NCBI GenBank assembly: GCA_016713585.1
Contig: JADJOV010000023.1
Location: 1 to 64,000 of the forward strand
Direction: 5' to 3'
From: Bdellovibrionales bacterium
Lineage (GTDB): Bacteria; Bdellovibrionota; Bdellovibrionia; Bdellovibrionales; Bdellovibrionaceae
Length of the DNA: 64,000 bases
Notes under the pieces: model-generated
What the model saw: the letters and a program-made list of their open reading frames with translations, nothing else
Databases searched by the model: none
Told to the model about the DNA's origin: nothing
Translations under genes and position numbers: made by a program
In this document: piece by piece, positions 30,042 to 39,424 of the stretch
Numbering within the stretch: position 1 is the first letter of the stretch
Layout: each line of letters begins with the position of its first letter

Positions 30042-31067
30042 CTATCGGTATGTTAACTCATTCGGGTGTACACGGAATCTGCCTGTATCAGTTAAAATTT
30101 CAAGCCACCAATTTGCAGTAGAACCGTAAATATTAACATCAACTACTATTGCCTCTTTGCCTTTGTAACGAACAGACAGTTTACCCAGCTCTCGAGCCGT
30201 CATTGTCGATAGCAATTTCTTATCCATCGCTTGCAATTTTCTCATCAGGTTGGACACCCTACTTGCACGGTTACTTGCAACCGCTAGCTGATCGTCGTCA
30301 CGCTCAGAGGATCGAACACCCACTCCACCATTACTTTTCTGAGTAGCATGGGCCTCCTTGCATCTTGTGCCACCAGTTTAAATGGCGAAACACGGCGATA
30401 ACTAGAGCTGTCAATTGTCTCGACCCACCACTCATCGCTGGATCCATGAATTGAAATATCGTTCGCGACTACGGCCCGGCCATCGCAATAGGTCGTAATT
30501 ATTTAGGGCCTTGACCGACATTGACTGGATAAAATCTGGAGTTATCGGTTGGCCCTTTAAAATCGGTTCTGTTGGGAAATCATGGAATTCGCTTTTGTCA
30601 CTAAAATTTGGGAGCCTGATAACCAGTCTCAATTTTGATTCAACAGAGTATCCTTCATACTCTCTTACAACCGTTAACGCAGTTGAATGTGGTATCCTCC
30701 CCTTTGATAATCCGGAGACCCACATCTCAGGATATTGTCCGCCATAACGCAACAGTAGCTTCTGCTTTAGCCTTGCCTCGATGAAGCCAAGATCGCTACC
30801 CAACACCACAACCCTTGACCACGCTCTGTTTGCATCAAACCCACAATCAGGCAATGCTCTCTTCATCCACGAATCGACATCAGTCCAAAACTTTTCAGAA
30901 TCATCGAACTCCAAACCAAGAAGACTAGATGACGGTCGCTCTAACGCCGGCAGCCAGTGAAAATGTTCCATTAAAGTAGAACCTATTCCCTCTGTAATTT
31001 CGTCCCGGGCGCTATCTGGAACCGAATGTCCCATAGCCCACATGGTGGCCCCAGGCATGGACTGCAA
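30042..31067 (-). CDS. Hypothetical protein, three frameshifted pieces
   Basis: Three protein-like segments follow each other on the minus strand: 31067-30470 (ALERPSSSLLGLEFDD, VVVLGSDLGFIEARLKQKLL, KLRLVIRLPNFSD), 30470-30330 (ISIHGSSDEWWVETIDSSSY) and 30323-30042 (MRKLQAMDKKLLSTMTAREL and a beta-rich end). Read as one gene they give about 340 residues. The last segment resembles a small strand-rich domain. I recognise no family. The upstream start is unclear because the sequence beyond 31067 is degraded. Confidence 0.4.
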
Positions 31068-31099
31068 AAAAAGTGCACGCGGCGGTTTCCAAAGGGACC

Positions 31100-31375
31100 T
31101 TTATCAAAACAGTATTGTCGCTATAGATGCCGCAAAGATTGTTGAATCAGTGACCTTGGAAAGACTTTCGGTGGTGGTTGATCAGACTACTGGCTCGCTC
31201 AATTCCGGCGATAAAACGGTTCCGCGAATTTGTTGGGATGGAGCCAATTTATATTGTTGGTGGAGTACTTGAATCAATGGCCGCATTGAACGAGGCCTGC
31301 GTTCTCACCGGTCATGATCTCTTGCCGAATACCGTATACGAGGCTCCGGCAAAACTCGCAATACTTCGTAACTGA
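31100..31375 (+). pseudogene. C-terminal fragment of an unrecognised protein
   Basis: Two overlapping frames give VAIDAAKIVESVTLERLSVV and, after a shift near 31200, KRFREFVGMEPIYIVGGVLE with AALNEACVLTGHDLLP, ending at 31375. The IYIVGG segment is reminiscent of the C-terminal part of actin-like ATPases, but this is weak. No start codon with a ribosome site is seen, so it looks like the tail of a lost gene. Confidence 0.25.
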
Positions 31376-31480
31376 TATAGTGGAATCAATCAGCAGAGTT
31401 GCCGTTGTTGCCATGTGGTCTCTGACATTTTTTTAAAATCGTTTTACATCTGCAATTCGGCAAGGCTACAATAAGAAGCA

Positions 31481-31874
31481 TGAAATCTCATACAATTCCC
31501 AAGGTATTATCGTACTTAGCTAATCACGACTTATTTGTAAGTCATATTAATTTAGGAAGTTGCCATTTTGTTTCAGAAGAGACAAATACGTTTTTTGAAT
31601 GCCGAGATGGTGATGACAAATATTGTATCTGGCCATGAGCTTCGACAGAAATGGTAAATCAGAGACAGGCGATCTGAATTTGAAAGAGTTTCGCGATATT
31701 GCAGACTTCAGTGTCGCAGGAACTGGATTTGAATTTTTTGAACAATCTAAAGCCGAATTGGATGAAGAAACTGAGAAGCCGAGCGCAGTTTTTATGATTA
31801 CCTATCGTCTGAAATTTGCAGACTTTGAAGCAGAAGAGATCATTGAGTTTATAGAAAAGCTGGCACAGCCCTAG
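31481..31874 (+). CDS. Small hypothetical protein, about 130 aa, frameshifted
   Basis: ATG 31481 (MKSHTIPKVLSYLANHDL) runs to TGA near 31636; the continuation SFDRNGKSETGDLNLKEFRD lies in another frame, with a shift near 31620. The C-terminus is acidic with a regular helical pattern (FEAEEIIEFIEKLAQP). It lies 55 bases before the second DUF2779 gene and could be co-transcribed with it. Family unknown. Confidence 0.45.
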
Positions 31875-31929
31875 CTGCTGGCTTTTGATCTAGTCTAGAT
31901 TGACCAATTCGCAAAAAATTCCGATGTAG

Positions 31930-33975
31930 ATGCAAAAGTATTCTTATGAGGATTCTATCTGGCATTGGACTGGAGCTGGCTTGGCAAAGTATTTAACCAA
32001 ATCAAAATTCAAAACGGGCTGCGAGTGTCCCACAAAACTATATTATGGTGCGCACAAGGAATACCTAAGTAACAAGCTTGACGACGCTTTCCTTAAGGCT
32101 CTTGCCAAAGGCGGATTCCAAGTTGGTGCGCTTGCACAGGTGTATCACCCAGAGGGCATATTAATCGAAAGCATTGACCACGCGAAGTCAGTGGCGATGA
32201 CATCCGAGCTTATGACCAAAAAAGACGTAACTATTTTTGAAGCAGCTTTTATGCACGATGGTTTGTTTATTCGTGTAGATATTCTGAAAAAGAATGGCAA
32301 CAAAATAGACTTGATTGAAGTAAAGGCCGCAAGTCTAAATTTTGAAGAACATGAAACGTTCTATGACAAGAGAAAGCTCAAGGCCAAAAAGAATCCCAAG
32401 AAGATAGTCGTAAAAAAATGGAAACCCTATCTTTTAGATATTGCTTTCCAGGCTCATGTCGTGGGGAAAGCTTACCCTAAACTCGAGGTCCATAGTAATT
32501 TGATGCTGGCCAATACTGCAACGACTGCGAGTGTAGAGGGTCTTAATCAAATGTTTTTATTGGCAAAGATGGTTCTGGCCGTACCAAAGTTGAAATAGCA
32601 AAAGGTACGAACCAAAAAAAAGTAGGTAAGGCGATATTAGAGACGATTAACGTAGATGAAGAAGTCCACCTTCTTTGGGATAGTGACGTTCGCGAAGGCA
32701 TTCGATTCCCCGAGTTGGTTTCGATGTTAAAAAACCAAGTAAAAAATGACGAAAAGATTGTAACGGATATAAGTACTGACTGCAAAAAATGCGAATTTCG
32801 GATTTCATCTTCCGAACGAAAGCCGACTGCCAAAAGTGGCTTCGAGGAGTGCTGGGCGCCAATCTATAAGGGTAGCAAATCTTCTTTTGATCGACCGTTG
32901 TCGTTTGATGTGTGGTACTTTGATGCTAGTTCTGTCATGAGTGAAGAAGGCAAATACTTTGCCGATCAGCTCGAAGAAACAGATTTTACGACAGAGAGTC
33001 GAAGAGACCGGCAGTGGCTTCAAGTGGTTAAGGCTAAAACCAAGGACCCAACACCTGACATAAAGGCCAATGAGCTTGCTGAAGAAATGAATTCTTGGAC
33101 CTACCCACTTCACTTTATCGACTTTGAAACTTCAAGGGTTGCAATTCCATTTAACAGTGGTCGAAGGCCTTATGAGCAAATAGCCTTCCAATTTTCGCAT
33201 CACCTGGTAGATAAAAAAGGCAATGTTGAGCACAAATCTGAATTCATCAGCACAGAGCGGGGTAAATTTCCGAATTTTGATTTCGTTAGAGCGTTGAAAA
33301 AATCGTTATCGTCCGATTCCGGCACAATCTTTCGATTTCACACCCACGAGAACACGGTATTGCGTGAGATTAGAATACAGCTTCTTGAAGCAAAAAAACC
33401 TGAAGCCGATCGAGATGAGCTGGTTGAATGGATCCAATCAATTGCCACGGCCTCAGAAGATCACGATGAAGATTGGGAAACTAGTAGACCCATGGTTGAT
33501 CTCCACCGGTTGGTTCAGAATTACTATTATCATCCACTGACTGAAGGATCAAATTCGATAAAAGATGTCTTGCCTGCGATTTTACAGTCGTCGAAGTATC
33601 TGCAGGACAAATACTCAAAAGCTAATTACGGTAGCCCCAAGGGAATACTGAGCCTTAACTTTAAAGACCAAGTCTGGATTTCAATGGACGGCGGGCGCGT
33701 GAATAACCCTTACAAATCACTGCCCCCAGTTTTTGATGAAGTGGACTTTGATAAGATTGATAACATGATTTCAGATTCGGACGAACTGCGGGACGGCGCT
33801 GCAATGACTGCTTATGCACTCATGCAATTTACTGAAATGTCAGACGCTGAGCGCGACCGCCTGGCAAAAGCTCTGCTTAAAATACTGCGAGCTAGATACG
33901 CTCGCCATGGTGATGATATATGAGTGCTGGCGTGAGGAATTAGGAGCCAAAAGCAAATTATCTTTTGCAGTTTGA
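31930..33975 (+). CDS. DUF2779 protein, copy 2: Cas4-like nuclease fused to DEDDy exonuclease (two frameshifts)
   Basis: Starts at ATG 31930. Part 1 has the Cas4/AddB layout: N-terminal cysteines in CECPTKLYY (Cys31, Cys33), Glu104, RVDILKK (Asp116) and IEVKAA (Glu130, Lys132), a QAHVVGKAYP Q-motif, and C-terminal cysteines in CKKCEF and EECW, which could bind a 4Fe-4S cluster. Part 2 has HFIDFET (about 33110), FHTHENTV (about 33340) and YCELDTLAM (about 33883), the Asp-Glu, Asn/His and Tyr-x3-Asp elements of DEDDy exonucleases. Frameshifts lie near 32565 and in AAA at 33880; bridged, the protein has about 680 residues. Predicted to process DNA ends. Copy 1 is at 768-2816. Confidence 0.7.
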
Positions 33976-34419
33976 TAGAAAATATTTATTTGGGAAAAGC
34001 CTTTATCGCTCCGGAATGCATTGCCGAAAGCTCTAACCCGAGTCCCAAGGCCTTGGCACAGGCCGCTTGCTAAGTCGTCGATAGATTTTGCTGGTTGGAA
34101 CAAATGTTGTTCTGCATTTCAGCCAAGCTTTTCTAATGTGCCGGCTGTTGGCACTCTAAATTTTTGTCTAGTTTTGTTGGTCTAGTCAGGAATTGGACAT
34201 TCAACCCCACTCCCAATTGCCCCCAAATTGAACCCTGATGAACCAGGCCGGGTCCAAGGACCTATAGGTCTAGTCTGGCAAAATGTAGATAATTGTCTTT
34301 TTCAGGTCTCATAAGGATACGAATTTTACCGATAAAGATAAATAGGCACAAATAGTTACATTTTTGGAGAAAGCTGTGGCGAAACTAAACTGGCAACTGG
34401 GGACAATAAGGAAAACATA
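33976..34419. other. Intergenic region before the restriction-methylation gene
   Basis: No gene is seen. GGTCTAGTC occurs twice as direct repeats, at 34179-34187 and 34267-34275. AT-rich sequence at about 34290-34370 could hold the promoter of the gene starting at 34420. A compositional change between the two flanking defence genes is possible but I cannot measure it. Confidence 0.35.
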
Positions 34420-37364
34420 ATGAGCAAATCCACTTCAAAGAAGGCGGCGCTAAATACCGTCGCATCTAGACCAACATTAGAACTTGTTCAAGTCTCCAGG
34501 ACGACAACAAAAAAAGAGCATCCAAAGCTGATGATAACGCTGTCGTTGATTATGTTTTAGATGCCCATCGCGGAGAACAGAAGACTGAGGCAGGAATTAA
34601 GTATTGGTTTGAACGAAATGTTCCTGGCCATCTGACGGAGGATAATACTGGGCACGGTGCGCCTGATGGATACACCCCAGGTTGGCTGGTATTAGAGTTG
34701 AAAGGGAAGCAGCAAGACTGGCTTGAAGGATTTTTTCAAGGTTTAGCCCGTAAGGAACTAAGTTTCAAAAAATTAGTTGTTGCTTGTCATAATCGCCTTT
34801 TAGTTTTTCCGGGACCGAAAACTGAGCCCGAAGAATGGGATGATCAAAAAAACAAGAATGGCGAAAGTTTGTTAAAGAATCTACCAGTCTTGATGAGTCA
34901 CCAAACAAAGTTGGGAAGGTTCTTGCTGCAAAATATAAAAGTAAGGGCCATTTATTTATTAGATTTTCTGTCTTTCAGTGGTCGCCTGAGGAGGCTGGCT
35001 CTTTGATTCCAGCGAGTCAAACACAGGATGAGGCCATTCAGAACTTCCGTCATATTGTAACTTCTTTTGACTCTAAGACCGCAAGAGTCGAAATTACGCC
35101 GAAAAACTTTTCGGCGATCCTTGAAAGTCTCTTGCCATACTTTGATTCAACATTGGAAAAACAATTCGAGGTCGTTCACGGATTTTTTAGAAGTATTACT
35201 TATTGGAACAAACGACACATACCTCTCTTGTCTGAGGATCCCTCTGAACTTGATAGGGTTTATTTTGGTGCTGGATATTTCGAGGGGCTGAAAACTGAAA
35301 CACGCGATGACTTTATTAAATCAGTTCAGCAATACGAGATCATAGAGACTGATAAGTCAAAATTTTATGCTCATTACGACAGAGCTATTGACGCCGTCGA
35401 TCCAGACTACCGTGCTAACAATGGAATTTATTTTACCAATGAGTATTTGGCTCGACTCGCTATCACATTGAGCGAAAGGTATCTCGGTTCAATAAGTGAT
35501 AAGTATATAGTTTTTGACCCTGCGTGCGGTAGCGGCAACCTTGTCACAAGTTGGAACCATCACTTAGATTTACGCCACAAAGTTGTTTCAGAGATAAGTC
35601 CGATATTGTTAAAAGCTTTTGAATTGAGGTTTCAAGGAAAGTCTTCGGAGCGAAAAAGAGGCTTCACGATTATTCCAAAGACCTCTTCAGGAGAAGGTTT
35701 GAACTTTGTGAATCAAGACGCGGCTTCTTATTTGGAGAAGATCAATAAGGAGCTAAAGGATTCTGGTCACAAGCTCAACAAGCCCCTGGCAATCGTTTGC
35801 AACCCTCCTATAGAAATCAAAAGGATATTAAAGACGATTTCTACAAATATGACATTGACCTGAGCTTAGTAAAGATAGTCGGTGGTGACGGTAGCAAAGA
35901 ATTGTTTGTGGCATTTTAGCTCAAATTACAGAAATATGTAGAGTTGCAGAGGAAAATAATTTTCCACCAAATAGTGTCGCCCTGCTATTCACGCAGAGTG
36001 GTTGGCTTACTGGAAAATCTAGCTATTCAAAAGTGAGAGATTATTTTCTTCAACGTTTCGCATACAAGATGGGATTTGTCGTAAACAGTAGCGAGTTTTT
36101 TAGTGGTACAAAGAGTTGGCCACTGGTTGTCTCACTCTGGGAGTTTTCGCCAGAAAAACTTCTAGAGGCCGGGAGAGAAATAAAACTCAGAAATTTTCTG
36201 GATCTTAAGAGGTCTGAGTTAAAGGATCTAGTTGGTGACGGCCATCGTGATTTTGATGACTTGACCAACTGGGGTGCAGACGATCTTTTTCTAAAAAGAT
36301 TAGAGAAGAAACTAAAGGAAAAAGAAGGCAGTGAAATTGCATTTAATAAGAAGATAAAAAAACTAAAGGAAGCAATTCCACTACAGGCGGGAGATGGAAA
36401 CCAGCAAATCTCTTTAGAGATGATAGAAAATAAGCAGTTTCTCGGTGGGCTTTGTTTTGCGGATGACAGTCAAGTATCAGATCGAAAAGAAAAATTCGCA
36501 GAACGTATTAAGCCAACCTTTGACGAAAACAAGGAGCTTCGTAAAAAAGGTAAACGCCTCAAGAAAATGCCTTCGTTTGTCGTTCTAGGCAATCCTACTG
36601 GCACGCGAATCGGTTTTACAGAAGGAAAACAGCCATACAGAACGAATCGTCCGTTTGAAAATGACGGTAGCAATTTATTCTTCTTGATGGATACAAGGTT
36701 CCACAAGATGCATACAAGTCAGTGTCTTTCAGGAGTGCCTCCGAAGAGAGGGCACATTGTTAGTGACCTCGATGCCAAGGGGAAAATGTTGATAATGGGA
36801 TATTCAATAGCTCACTCCTTGGCGGGAAGTGTACCTGACCAATTTAATCAATATGATATGTGGTTGCCTGAGGGCACATCTGGGCAAATAGATAAACTTT
36901 GGGATTTAAGCTGTGCGTTCATGTTTGCTCAGAACTCTTGTATCGAGTGTGAGATTCCGAAGGAGCATCCGACGGAAGACTGTGAGCGAGCTTATGTAGT
37001 GAATCCACTTTCTCCCAATCGTGGTACTTTTTGGCAGAGCAAGATTTTGCCATTAGTAAAACAAACTAAGGTTGAAACAGCTAAAAAGACAATTGATGCA
37101 ACCACTAGCCTATACTCAGGTTGGCAAAAGTGGTGTGCAGATCATCCGTCATATCGAGCTAAGGCTAATCTTCCTATCTATCAACATTCACGAAATAAAA
37201 TTCCTGGTGATGGATGGGGAATTTATCAAATCGAGCAAGAAATCAAACTGATGCCTGATGAAGCGAATCTTCAGAAATTGTCCAATTCACGCAAAGAGGC
37301 TGTGAAAGAGCTGAAGGCAGCAGTTGTAAAACTGATTTCTGAAATGGGCTATTGGGGAAATTGA
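34420..37364 (+). CDS. Single-chain restriction-methylation protein (type IIG-like), frameshifted
   Basis: ATG 34420 follows AAGGA. The N-terminal domain contains GAPDGYTPGWLVLELKGKQ (34664-34718), a P-D...E-x-K nuclease site. After shifts near 34515 and 34990 comes a helical region, then an N6-adenine methyltransferase core with VFDPACGSGNL (SAM motif I) and CNPPY (motif IV; the Tyr is restored by a shift near 35815). The remaining 450 residues include SVALLFTQSGWLTGKSSYSK and a C-terminal region likely to recognise DNA (LPEGTSGQIDKLWDLSCAFM). The total of about 980 residues fits type IIG enzymes that cut and methylate with one chain. No separate specificity subunit is adjacent. BREX PglX is an alternative but lacks the nuclease site. 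Confidence 0.7.
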
Positions 37365-37584
37365 GATGAAGTCACTTTGCCGTGGTCATCGAAAAGTTGC
37401 AGTCAGTCAAACAACCGCACGCCAGTCCTCGATAAGAGGAGGTACATGGTGCAATCGCTCATGCGATTAAAAATTAGTCGTATCGGAATTATGAAAACCT
37501 CTGGAAGGTCGGTCAGCTTTTAAATCTCCACGACCAGGTTTTCTTTACGACATTAAAACTCTGCCGGTCCTACTGTAGCGATCA

Positions 37585-37623
37585 ATCACTACAAAAACCA
37601 AATCACTACAGCCGATCACTACA
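37585..37623. repeat. Three direct repeats of ATCACTACA
   Basis: Copies start at 37585, 37602 and 37615, spaced 17 and 13 bases apart. Short, closely spaced direct repeats can be protein-binding iterons, but three copies are too few to be sure. Confidence 0.35.
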
Positions 37624-37728
37624 AAATCTTGCAAATGCCGTTATATTGCATTTGGTGCTGTTAGGTGGAGGAGTGGCGACCTAAAACTTCTTCTCTCTAT
37701 GTTATTGAAACTTCATCGTTAAACGGTA

Positions 37729-37757
37729 GAAAAACAAAACCCGCTGGGTAGCGGTTT
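37729..37757 (-). terminator. Rho-independent terminator behind the tRNA remnant
   Basis: On the minus strand CCGCT and AGCGG form a five-base stem (extended by A/T pairs) around ACCC, followed by GTTTTGTTTTTC. It lies directly 3' of the tRNA-like remnant, in the position of a tRNA terminator. Confidence 0.6.
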
Positions 37758-37767
37758 AGAAATTGGA

Positions 37768-37791
37768 TGGGGTGGAAGGACTCGAACCTGC
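37768..37791 (-). repeat. tRNA 3'-end remnant, probable attachment-site scar
   Basis: The minus strand reads GCAGG-TTCGAGT-CCTTC followed by CACCCCA. This is a T-arm (one mismatch) and the 3' acceptor strand of a tRNA, followed by a terminator. No matching 5' acceptor strand is found within 100 bases upstream, so this is not a complete tRNA gene. Integrating elements typically leave such 3' fragments of a tRNA gene at one end of an island. Confidence 0.55.
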
Positions 37792-38038
37792 GAATTTTGG
37801 AATCAATATCTAACGCTTTGTCAGAGCGGATGTCAGTCTCATGCAAAATTGATAAAAGTGTTTCTGACTTGTTCGTGTCATTTGTCCTAGTAATTTAAAG
37901 CCATGCCGTGAAACCCAAGGCGTTAGTTTCACCCTTGTAATCATCGCATCTAAGTAGCCAACCGCTCTCACTTTCCAAATACAAGGTAGTATTCACTGAG
38001 TCTAAACCCCTGCGCCCATCATGTCTGAATCCCTCTCC

Positions 38039-39424
38039 CTATCCACCCTGCTTCAACAGATGCTGCAGATGATTCGCTGTAATCTGCAATCGCCTCGCCG
38101 CCTCTGCCTTGTTCCCGCCAGTTTCCTTAATCGCATTCTCGAGAAAGCTCAACTCATCGTCCCGTTTCAGACTTCGAAACCCAGCAAAGGTCAATCCACC
38201 GCCCCCGCCCCCACCCCCCCCACTTCGACCAGCACCAGATTGGCTTGCTTCATAAAGTCTAAGATCCAGATCGTCTGGGCGAATCATGCTTTCATTGGAA
38301 ACAACCATATGCTTTTCGACAACCCCTTCAAGTTCCCGCACATTGCCAGGCCATGAGTAGCGTTTAAGAACATCCAGGGTGCGCCGCTGGAAGTATTTCT
38401 TAGAACCATTCTTCCTATTGAACCGCTCCGTAAAATGCGCCACCAGGGGCTCAATGTCATCTGGGCGCACTCGAAGTGGTGGAACCTCGACGTCCACCAC
38501 TCTGATTCGGTACATGAGATCCTCTCGAAACAACCCCTTGTGAACCAGATCCTCGATATTTCGGTGAGTCGCTGAAACAATCCGGACATTAATTTTTTGC
38601 GGAATTCTGCCTCCCACGGGAGTGATCTCTCGCTCCTGAAGGACCCGAAGAAGCTTAACTTGCAGCTCCATTGGCATATCGCCAATTTCATCCAGGAATA
38701 GAGTTCCCCTGTTGGCCAGCGCAATCTTTCCTGCCTTGTCAGCGATTGCGCCAGTAAACGCGCCCTTCATGTGGCCAAAAAGTTCCGATTCCAGTAACTC
38801 TCTCGGGATTGCTCCGCAGTTGATCGCTACAAATTGACTGGAAGCCCGCGAGGAAAGATTGTGAATTGCTCTGGCCACCAGCTCCTTTCCGGTACCAGAC
38901 TCGCCACGAATCAGAACAGATGTGTCCGATGACGGGGCCACTTTCCGGATGACTTCGGCTGTTTGAGCTAAGACCTCGGACTGACCGACCATGCCAATGG
39001 ACTCTATCAACTGACGAGACTCCGACTTTGACATCGAGGTTCGAATCGTGCGGAAAATAAGCTCATAACGATTGCAGTATGAATTAACAAGGTTCAGTAA
39101 TTCTGCCGGTGGTAATGTCTTCTCGATGAAATCGACGGCCCCTGCCTTCATGCTATTTTTAACGGCGTCGCGAGAAAGATCGCAGGAATACATCGCAATC
39201 TGTTGGTTGGGACTTTCACTCAAAATTCGCGCGGCAAGTGAGTCACCCTTCATCTGGGGCATCTGATAATCAAGCAGGGCCAAGGCAAACTCTTCTACCT
39301 TCACTAGATCAATAGCTTCATCAGGTGAGGTCGTCGTTTTAACATCGAACCCATGGGCACTTAAAAAAGCTTGGGTGGCTTTCAAATTCTTTGCATCGTC
39401 ATCGACAATCAAAATTTTATACAT
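38039..39424 (-). CDS. NtrC-family sigma54-dependent response regulator
   Basis: Three domains. The receiver (residues 1-115) has VDDDA at the N-terminus and ALLDYQMP with the phospho-acceptor Asp. The AAA+ sigma54-activation domain has GESGTGKE (Walker A), GAFTGA (intact sigma54 contact loop), GTLFLDEIGDMP (Walker B) and the NVRELEGVVE helix. The C-terminal Fis-type helix-turn-helix is NKAEAARRLQITANHLQHLL. A run of nine glycines (about residues 410-418) links the last two domains. Start ATG 39424 overlaps the stop of the histidine kinase gene by eight bases, so the two form a coupled two-component operon. It should activate sigma54 promoters when phosphorylated. Confidence 0.9.
   Translation of the reverse strand: MYKILIVDDDAKNLKATQAFLSAHGFDVKTTTSPDEAIDLVKVEEFALALLDYQMPQMKGDSLAARILSESPNQQIAMYSCDLSRDAVKNSMKAGAVDFIEKTLPPAELLNLVNSYCNRYELIFRTIRTSMSKSESRQLIESIGMVGQSEVLAQTAEVIRKVAPSSDTSVLIRGESGTGKELVARAIHNLSSRASSQFVAINCGAIPRELLESELFGHMKGAFTGAIADKAGKIALANRGTLFLDEIGDMPMELQVKLLRVLQEREITPVGGRIPQKINVRIVSATHRNIEDLVHKGLFREDLMYRIRVVDVEVPPLRVRPDDIEPLVAHFTERFNRKNGSKKYFQRRTLDVLKRYSWPGNVRELEGVVEKHMVVSNESMIRPDDLDLRLYEASQSGAGRSGGGGGGGGGLTFAGFRSLKRDDELSFLENAIKETGGNKAEAARRLQITANHLQHLLKQGG

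Larger units (their letters stand above)
37365..38038. other. Intergenic island edge
   Basis: Contains three direct repeats of ATCACTACA, a terminator and a tRNA 3'-end remnant (listed separately). An AGGAGG at 37437-37442 precedes ATG 37446, which opens only a 25-codon frame. From 37478 a 68-codon stretch without a start codon (YENLWKVGQLLNLHDQVFF) looks protein-like and may be a gene remnant. The rest holds nothing I can name. Confidence 0.4.

Noticed and set aside
30042..31375. Plasmid segregation actin-like (ParM) gene
   Set aside because: Only a short IYIVGG segment is suggestive; no ATP-binding motifs are found and no parR or centromere repeats are visible.
1..37400. Prophage or insertion sequences
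   Set aside because: No integrase, transposase, terminase, capsid or tail gene and no terminal inverted repeats flanking a transposase-size gene were seen.
37478..37683. Open stretch with protein-like sequence after the restriction-methylation gene
   Set aside because: No start codon and no family match; kept only as a note on the intergenic region.
37768..37860. Complete tRNA gene on the minus strand
   Set aside because: T-arm and 3' acceptor are present, but no matching 5' acceptor, D-arm or anticodon arm can be placed upstream.
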